The translations under genes were made by a program, and so were the position numbers. 64,000 bases of DNA, taken from contig NC_087068.1 in NCBI RefSeq assembly GCF_963678635.1, forward strand, positions 15,508,027 to 15,572,026, in the 5' to 3' direction. Origin of the DNA: Symsagittifera roscoffensis (lineage: Eukaryota; Xenacoelomorpha; Acoela; Convolutidae). Of the stretch, positions 36,801-45,800 are shown piece after piece. Within the stretch, counting starts at the first letter, position 1. The number at the start of each line of letters is the position of its first letter. Below the pieces are notes generated by a model, which saw only the letters and a list, made by a program, of their open reading frames with translations, was not told the DNA's origin and did not search any database.

Positions 36801-39800
36801 ATAGGGAAGATTTCCCTTTCAAGATTTTGAAAGCAGGATCAACCAAGGAGCCTTTTTTTACTAAATCCGATTTGAACCCATCGGCTTCAAGATTTTTTGT
36901 GACTTGTTGAGTGCGGGGGGGGGGGGGGGCTTGTCGAACAGATGAACGCATTGTTTTTGGTCGAAAAATCCAAAGCGAAGTTCGAGCTCTCTTTTGCACA
37001 AATCTAACCGGAGTGGATTAAAGGAGAAGAAAATGAGCGGAGGGCAAATATTTTCCATTTTTGAACCCCCTTTTTTGGCTTCTCCCGTTGTCTGTCCTCT
37101 CGAGGTCTCAGACTTTGATGCTCTGATTGTAAGTTTTTTTAATGTTTTACTGGAAAACATCCTATGTCGGTCCCTGAATTCAAAAATTTCGTCTCTCACC
37201 GAACATGTTGATGACAGTCATGATGAGTACGAACATAATCCACATCCAGAGAAAGAGGAATATCTTCTCGTTGAACAGATTCAAAGGCAGCACACACTGC
37301 ACATTGTATGTGAGCAGTTCCCCCACCGACCGCACTTCGAACTCACACATGGTGATGCGTGGGAACTTGGGCGACAGTTCGAGGGAGGAGTTGTCGTGCG
37401 CCAGGCTCCTAAAAACAATAAATCATTGAAAGCTACTTCAGAAGATCTAATAGAAATTCTAGACAGGAGATATATACTGATTAGATCAAGGCTTTGACAT
37501 GCTTGGTTCTACAAAAAAATTAGAGCAAAAATGTTATAATGGATCAAACATTGGCAGCTTTCCCGGATCCCTATAGTTATACCCCTTGTAACCTATTCCA
37601 AAGCAGGGGAAATTCGTTGTTAGGTACAAAGTTTGCTTATGCTAATATGCTAAATCGCTTTATCAATTATTCATTGGGTTGGATGTTCGTTACTAGATAT
37701 CAGAGGGTATTAGTTAAGAAAATATTTTTGTCAATTAAAATTTGGTTGATAGTCTGGACATTTTAGATCGATAATCAGGTCCTTTCTTATGGCGCATTTT
37801 TGAAACAAACTAGATCCAGCACTGCTCTGTTTTTTTCCAAATCAGTTGTTAGGTTCAATAGTCTTCTGATATGTTAAACAGATGGATTCGTTTATTTTAG
37901 CTGTGGATATTGGTCGTTGTGTAATATAGGCGGGGATTGTTCACATGGACCAGTTTTCTACCTTTACAGGTTTTCGCAAATTTTATGACCAGCAGAAGAC
38001 TACAATGAAACAATCTCTGGACCATTTCATCAATATGAGCATGCTAACCGATCAGTGCATAAGTTGCACATCATTATTGTACTCACTATGTGAGATTTTA
38101 CTCAAAAAATGACTTATCTTTTTTTCCAGTTTTTTCGAATAATTTCTAAATCAGAGTTTTCATTATTTTGATGATGAAGCAAGAAGTGTTCGAACAAGCA
38201 GCCGACGTTGTTCTTTTCGCAAATGGCGATATATCTCTGAAATCATCACTAACCGGTTTATTTTTAGTTATCATAAGTTACGGATTGCAAATGGGAAATG
38301 TTTTTATTCATAACACCACAAAAGAATGTCAATTTTCAGAAGATGGCAACGTTTTTGGTATGAAGAAACAATCGGCTGTGTGTGCGTTGAACTTAACAAA
38401 ACTTGACAAAGTCGCTTCAAATGAAGTATCTTTGCATATGGAGGGTTTCGAAAGAAATTTAAGAGTGCTCTTTGACGAAAGTCCAGAGAGTCGAATAGCG
38501 ATGGATGGGGTGAAGGGCACTGGTTGGCGAGGATGCAAAAATAGAAGTTCTGGTTTAGGAGACAACGTGACTGATCCAGATTACCATGGTTGGAAATACA
38601 GGTAAGATTTCATCCCAATTGATTAATTTGGTGATTAGTTCAATGAAGTTGGCAATTTAGTTTGTCTCAAAATATTTGTTTGCTACCAAAAGTTTTGGAT
38701 CAAGTTAACATCCTCTCTCATAAATCAACCAAGTTAAGATCTTCCTCCGCAAAATTTGAATTGTAAAATGCTGCAATATTTGAATGTTAATGCTGGATTC
38801 TTATGAGCGAAAAATTTCAGCTTAAAATAAAGTTAAAAAGCTTGAAGGGGGAGGAGCATTACGATTCCTATAGGTGTTTCATTTTGCGTAGCATATTATT
38901 ATGCTTCAGTGCAGGGGCGGATCTAGGATTTTCTCGAGGGGCGGGGGCGGATTTTCAAAAAATTTTCCAAAATTTTGACGACCTTTTTTTTTTTTAGGTC
39001 GACCAAATTGATTTTTCGAGCTCTCCCAAAGCACTGTTTTGCCCCTACTTTGGCAAAATGTTCTGCGCCGCAGGCAAATTTTTGAAAAAACAGTCAAAAA
39101 AGCCGTTTTTGGGCAATTTTTGAAAAATGTTGACAAAAAAATTGCGTTTTTTTTGGCGCGCGCTCCCCCTCAAAGTTAGTATATATTGGCGCCAAAGGCG
39201 CCTTTAGAAAAATTTTAGGGTCGGTCGGCCAAAAATGGATTTCTGAAAAAATATCAAAGGGGGGACCCTTTGGGTCGGCAGGGGGTCGAATCCCTGAGGG
39301 GGGGGGGCGTCCGCCCCCCCCCCCCCCGCCCCCCCCCTAAATCCGCCCCTGCTTCAGTGTAGGCTGATTCTTCGTCTTTATTCCGCGAACTCTCAAAAAC
39401 CTGTCGCAGAATCCACAATTTTTTGGTCCATTATTCTGATTTAAAACTGCTTTTGATGCTTGTAGTTTGTGTCCTCATATGGCGTGTGAAGTGGCAACAG
39501 TGACAGTGGAATTAGTGGACTGTGAAAATCTATGGAGGGCGAAAGACATGACCAACTTAGGGTACAATGTCAGGACATACTCCTCAGCAGAAGACACGAG
39601 GAAAAAGAAATACAGTCCCAAGTTTGAATAAATCTTTAAATTGATATTTTTCGTTTCAGCTACAACAGTTTTTCTCTTATTTAGAATGATAAGTTTTGTC
39701 AAAATCGAAATATTGAAAAAAATTAAGAAGAGTTTTCTAAAAACTTATTTTTTAGGTACCCGTGAAATCTTTTTTGTTTCTAAAGCTCAATTGAGGCTGG

Positions 39801-42800
39801 ACTGCAAAAATCACAAAAATTTATACTTCAAAAACGTTAGAACATCAAAAATGTTTAGGAGCAGGGGCGGATTTAGGGGCGGGGGGGGGGGGGGGGGGGG
39901 GTAGGCAAACATTTTCAAAAAGTGCCTGAAAACGTTTTTTTTTTGGCCTGTTCTTTTTTTCAAAACGCGGCGCAAAAAATTTGGCGCAACCAGGGTCTTT
40001 TAAGTACAAAAAAAGTCGACAAACTTTCGAATAAATTTTGAAAATCCGCGACCCCCCACCCCCCCCCCCCCCTTGAGAAAATCTTAGATCCGCCTCTGAT
40101 TAGGAGCTATCTGAGAACAAAAAAAATCTCTAATTTTTTTAAAATGTAATTCCAAAATAAGAAGGAAACGTCTTCTGATGTTTTAGCATTGTTTAAGGCT
40201 AGAGAACTCCCGTCTCATCGAAGCTCTGACAGCTGACCAATTTGACGAGAAAACAAAACAAGTTTTTATGGAACCAGGCGACACAAAAACACTCAGTTGC
40301 CGAATCAAGAAAGACCTTCTCGGCTCACAGACAGTTCACGAGAACGATCCAGTCTATTTCTACTTCGTCACTCCCGAAGGACGAAGAATTGATCATGGTT
40401 TAACGAACTCAAAATATTCGATTGAAGGCGCCTCTTTGAAACTTAAAGACATTCAAGAAAGAGACATAGGGGTGTATTATTGCGTCGTGGAGTTGAAGGA
40501 TTCTGTAATTTTGGGAACGAGGTTTAATGTGAGAATCAGAAGCTGTCATGATACAGGTTGGGGTCTTTTTTCCGCTTAAAATTAACAAAAAAAACTCTAA
40601 ATTTTTTAAAATAAAGAATATTAAAAAAATATATATATAAAAACTCCAAAATGACTATTATAAAAATAAGAAATATAAAATAAATAAAAAACAATAACAA
40701 AAAATTAAAAATATGGAAATTCTGAAATCTGAAAGTGACATATGAAAATCTGTACCAATCATAGAAAGTAAAAATAATAACGAAGAAAGGCGACTTAAAA
40801 ATTTTTCGAAGCCTCGGTTTTATTGTATGTCTTTCTTAAACACTTCATCCATAATTGAACCGAAATTCTACCAGTAAAAAATTCAACTTGCATAATAACG
40901 TATTTTCACTTTCTCAATTGATAAGAACATGATGAAAATTGTGAAAACACTGGGCGAAAATAATAGAGTGGTACAATGACCCGAAAAAAACCCTAGGTTG
41001 CAGTGGAACTGATGTTTGCACCCATCTTAAAAGGTCAAGTGGAATCACAGATTACATATGCATACCGCTGGACTTCTTCGAGCCAGATACAATAGCGATT
41101 GGATATATGACGCCGCTTTGGATGAGAATTACTTTCTGGGTTTTGCTGTGCCTGTTTTTGGCTGCTAATCTAGTCGGGAGTTTTTACTATGTCGCTGCTA
41201 TGAAAGGGTTTCTAGGAACAGAAAAGCGTCAAAAACGACATCACAAATCGAAGAAAAAAGAAAAAAAAGATTCAAAAAACTACAATGAAACCGAGCTGTA
41301 ACACTTGGAAGTTGAATGAAAATGCCATAAAACTACTACGAAAAACTGAAGAACGTTTTGTGGTGAAAATTTTTATAACTTCTGTTCACATATTTAATCA
41401 GTCTTCGCTAATTGAATACAAAATTAGAAAAAAGAACAATTTGTTATTTTTGGGTTATCGTTTGCATTTGCCATCTTGCTAGTTTATTTCTATGATAGAA
41501 AAAAACAGACAAATTGTTAATTTTTTCATCAGCGAACCTAAGGCTAACCTTGAAGCTATTTAGTCAGAAGTCATGAAAGAAATTATTAAACATGTGTTTA
41601 GGTCTACCGATCCCGTTTTGTTGTTTTTTTTTTCAATGAAAGTGAGTGGAAAATAAAAACGCTTAACTTTTTTTATGTTGTTTGCAGAATTATGAAGCCT
41701 AAGTTAAGAAACATTTCGAATATCAGAGAAGAGCCCTGAAAATTACCACTCCTTTTAAACCCGACGCGCAGTGCCAAAATCTGAATAACTCAATTTTCGA
41801 CCAAGTTTGAAATTCTGAGTCAGATTAATTCGTACCTTACGCTTTGAATACGTTCGCCTGCATGTAATTTTAAGTTTAAAGTGATATATTTCGCAACTAT
41901 TTTCAAAGGCGATTGGTACCGTTACTTTTTTTGAAAATTGGAACAATAAGTAACAATCGGGTCATTCCCTTATAGCTGTTTGGTAGCTTATGACTTGGCG
42001 GTAACATAGCCAAGCATATTCCGGGCTGGTGAATTAATATGATTAGATCCGGACCTATGATTTTTTCTCAAGAATAATTCCAAGCATTCCATCAAGTTTT
42101 TTTAATTCCACCAAATACATAACTGAGCTCTCCTTAAACCCCAATGAGGCGCTAAATAGGCAAAATTGTTTTTTATTTGCTGTTTTTGGGCCAATTTTGA
42201 ATTCTTTTCAATGCGTCTGATTAATCTTGCTTTCAGAATATTTCTACGGTGTCCGAAAACAGAAGTCGTAAATCAGTTCCAAAGGGTGTAGTGAGGTGTA
42301 TTAAGTAATTTATGCTTATTAAGTAATAAGTATTAAATTGTTATTGTATAAATTACGCGTTTAGTCATTGGCGCTGGTGACGAAAAAGAATTAAAGTTGT
42401 TCTTTTACGTTTTCTTTGTTGACAATAGACATTATCACACCTCCAATGAGTATACTTCTACGTGAGGCAGTCACAAACGCAATCGAGTTACTGTGGACTA
42501 GATGCGGACCGACTCAGGAGCCGCCGGTACCTTGGCAAGATTGGGCGCAAAAATTCCAACTCGTCGTAATTGCCATGGAAGAGATAGACATTGACTATAT
42601 ATTTGCAGCAAATACGCTACCGGAGAATGTGTACCCTTGGAAGAACCTATTGGGACGGAAGAAGCTCAACTGTAGATTTAACCTCTTCGGGATAAAACAA
42701 CGTGAAAACTAGGGGATTGAACAGTTTTATGGAGCATTAAGTGATCTATCCCGAGGGTGTGACTTTGGCCCGAAAGAGGAGTCTTTAGTTTGGGATGTGT

Positions 42801-45800
42801 TTATATTCAATATGCGAAATGAAGAATTTCGGAACAATTTTCCCAATCGACAAATTTGAGTTTACTCAGTACAAAACGAATATAATGAAAAATTGTAATG
42901 AAGAGAAGTGTGATTAGGAGTTTGGCGTTATCGCGATACGAACGGCGTGGGACAAAACTGGTAACAAAATAGAAAATTGTTCAAATGGGGAAAAACCCTT
43001 GCAAACTGAATTTCTCGTCAGATTGCACTAGCCTGGTGGGTGTCTTTCATCTAGCTGACAAAATTACACGAGCTCAAAACTCAGGACAGATTTATAAAGA
43101 ATCGTTCGGTCCCGGGACATTTGAAAAATGCATTCTTTAGTGCGACTGATGGCACGGTCAAAATAATCGGAAGAATCCTCATCGATATTAGGTCCGAAGG
43201 ATGATTAGCAAAAAGCGCGGAACTGTTTATTACCAGAGACGGCCAATCAATAATCATTGGAAAAATGTCGAACCGCATTTGGGAATCGAAGTTTGGCAGA
43301 AACCGATGGCATAGTCGGTCAACGAAGTTGAGCAAGGGATTGATTGCTTGGAAATAAAATACCCTCCAATCCAACGTAATTTCTTTAAGTATTTTTTGCC
43401 GATTTTTAACGATTTGTTTGAACAAAAGAGAGTAATACAAAACGCAAATTGTGAACGCATTTTCACGAATCGCAGCGTCCGATACAGGTTAGGGGCAAAC
43501 GGGTACCGTTCACATATTGCCTCAAATGGAGGATACAATTGGCATATTGCTAAAAGAGGGCCACCTTGTGAAATTGGGAAATTGTACAGAAAATTGTTTT
43601 GTTTTACCGATGGTTGCACCGGATCAGTGAAATTAGCGTTGAACTCGAAATTAATAAATGAACAAATTTTTATCAGAATTGCTTTGAGATGCCCAACAAA
43701 AATGAATTGGTTGATAACGTAACTTTAGCTGTTAGTGGAAACACCATTGATCCCATGTGGTCGTCAACCTGATGTACGCGCATTCTCAGAGCGAAACTAC
43801 CAGCCGGCAATGTAATTTTAGTATTGTTGGTGACAACTCAACAGGAACACACCGGATCAAAGCGGGGTTATATGGTTTGGGGATATGCCTAACGACTTCC
43901 AAGGGGTTATGGATTCTTTGTTGGGCCACTTACCAGGTGTGCACGTAGATTTAGATGTTTAGATGATATACTCATTACAACCCCGAGTTCCAAAGAACGT
44001 CAATCTATAAAAAATTAGAGTGGTTGGGATTTTTTTATTCACTAAATTTACCGTACCGGTAGAATGAAGAAATGAGTCTATCATAAAAATGAAACAACCG
44101 GAAAATAAAACGGATATTAGGTCATTGATTGGCCCCATTAATCAGTTCATTAGGTTCATACTCAGTCTTGACGCTACCACTGAACAGTTCAGGAGTTTAA
44201 TGAAAAAACATTCCCGTTTTGAAAAGAGAGTAGTCCATGAAAAGGCATTTCAGCAGATGACAGAAATCGTGGATGATTTTGTCCAAAATCATGATTTTGA
44301 CGTTCAAAAACTAACTAGAGTGAAATGTGACGCCTCGAAACAGGGCCTGGGGACTGTATTAGAGCAATTACACGAAGATGGATGGAAAGCCGTTTAGTAT
44401 GCACCCAGGTTTCTGAACGGTGCAGAGTTAAAGTAAATTTTTAATATTTAAGAACTTTTAGCAGTCGTTTGGGCAATGCCTCATCACCAAAATTATATAT
44501 TTGGTGCTCCATTGAAAATAATAACAGATCAAAAAGCATTGTAATTGTGTTTATCAGGTGAGAAAAACACAAAACAACCCAAGCTCGGTTAGTACAGTGG
44601 GTAGACCAGCTGTTACATTTTGACGACGAAATTGAACATATTCCACCAAAAGAATATGCGATTGGTAGTTACTTTGTTTAGGCACCCAGTGAGAGCAGCC
44701 ACGAAAATGTCAGATCTTGACAATACATTGGTAGTACCACAACATATTGCAACTAGTACGCTGCTCTAACCAATGGCTAGAATAAACACCGCTGAGAATG
44801 ATCGAAATCATGAGGTAATATGCAGCACAAAAATGGAGCGAAATTTATTTCATCGAAAATGGTAGAAGACCCAAAAGTTACCCGCCATTATTGTCCAAGG
44901 GACTAATTCGCCGAGATAGCCGTCCGCTGAATCAACTTTGATTTCACCGGAAATGTTTCCGTTTACCTTGATTGAGTGGCCAGAGTTTGTTGCAATTCTC
45001 ACTAAAGCAGACAAAATAATAAATTTTATTGTTGAAGCATTACAATCAAATAAATTAAACTAGATTCGAGACTTAGACCCTTATTTTACCAATTATCTCG
45101 ACAAGCTGTACGCATCAAACGATATAATAGCAGATAAGATGGTGATGCCGCCGCAATTAAGGGCCTTAACTATGATGAGGAAAATGAAGGAAGCGGCAAA
45201 TAGTTACTTTTGGTGACCTCATATGATCCGTCAAATTCAACTGACGGCCGCGAATAGTCGAGACTGCATCAAATACGGTAGGAAATTGAAATCGGTCATT
45301 CCCTAGGGGAAGTTACAAAAATTGATCTGCTAGAGGAACCAAATCAAGAAACTAGTTAGATTTCCTGGATTGTTGCCGTCGTTTTCGGGTGGTAATTTTT
45401 TCATAATTATGTGCGTGGCTAGATTTTCTAAGAAAACTTCAATCCAAATTACTACCAGCTCAATGGCTTGGGTATTTTTGGAAAATATGAAGAACTATAT
45501 TACGTTGCACGCAATACCGTGAGTAATCTGGACAGACCAAATATCGGTACTCATCTCGAAACCCATCGATGACTTCTGCGCGAAAAACATTATTCGGTTG
45601 ATATTCGCACCGGTGGGTAACCACGAGCCAACAGGGCTTGTAGAGCGGTGTATTCGAACAATACGCAACACCTCAAGCCAAGCTCTTTCCAAAAATCAAA
45701 GTTGGCTCTTAAAACGGCACTTGTTTAGTTTTCGAACAACTGTCCACCAGTCAATGGGAGTTTTGCTATTCGAAAACCATTTTGGCCGGAAGTCAAATAC

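Noticed and set aside
43081-43619. Overlapping minus-strand frames inside gypsy 3
   Set aside because: Shadow frames of the decayed plus-strand pol region; no protein features.
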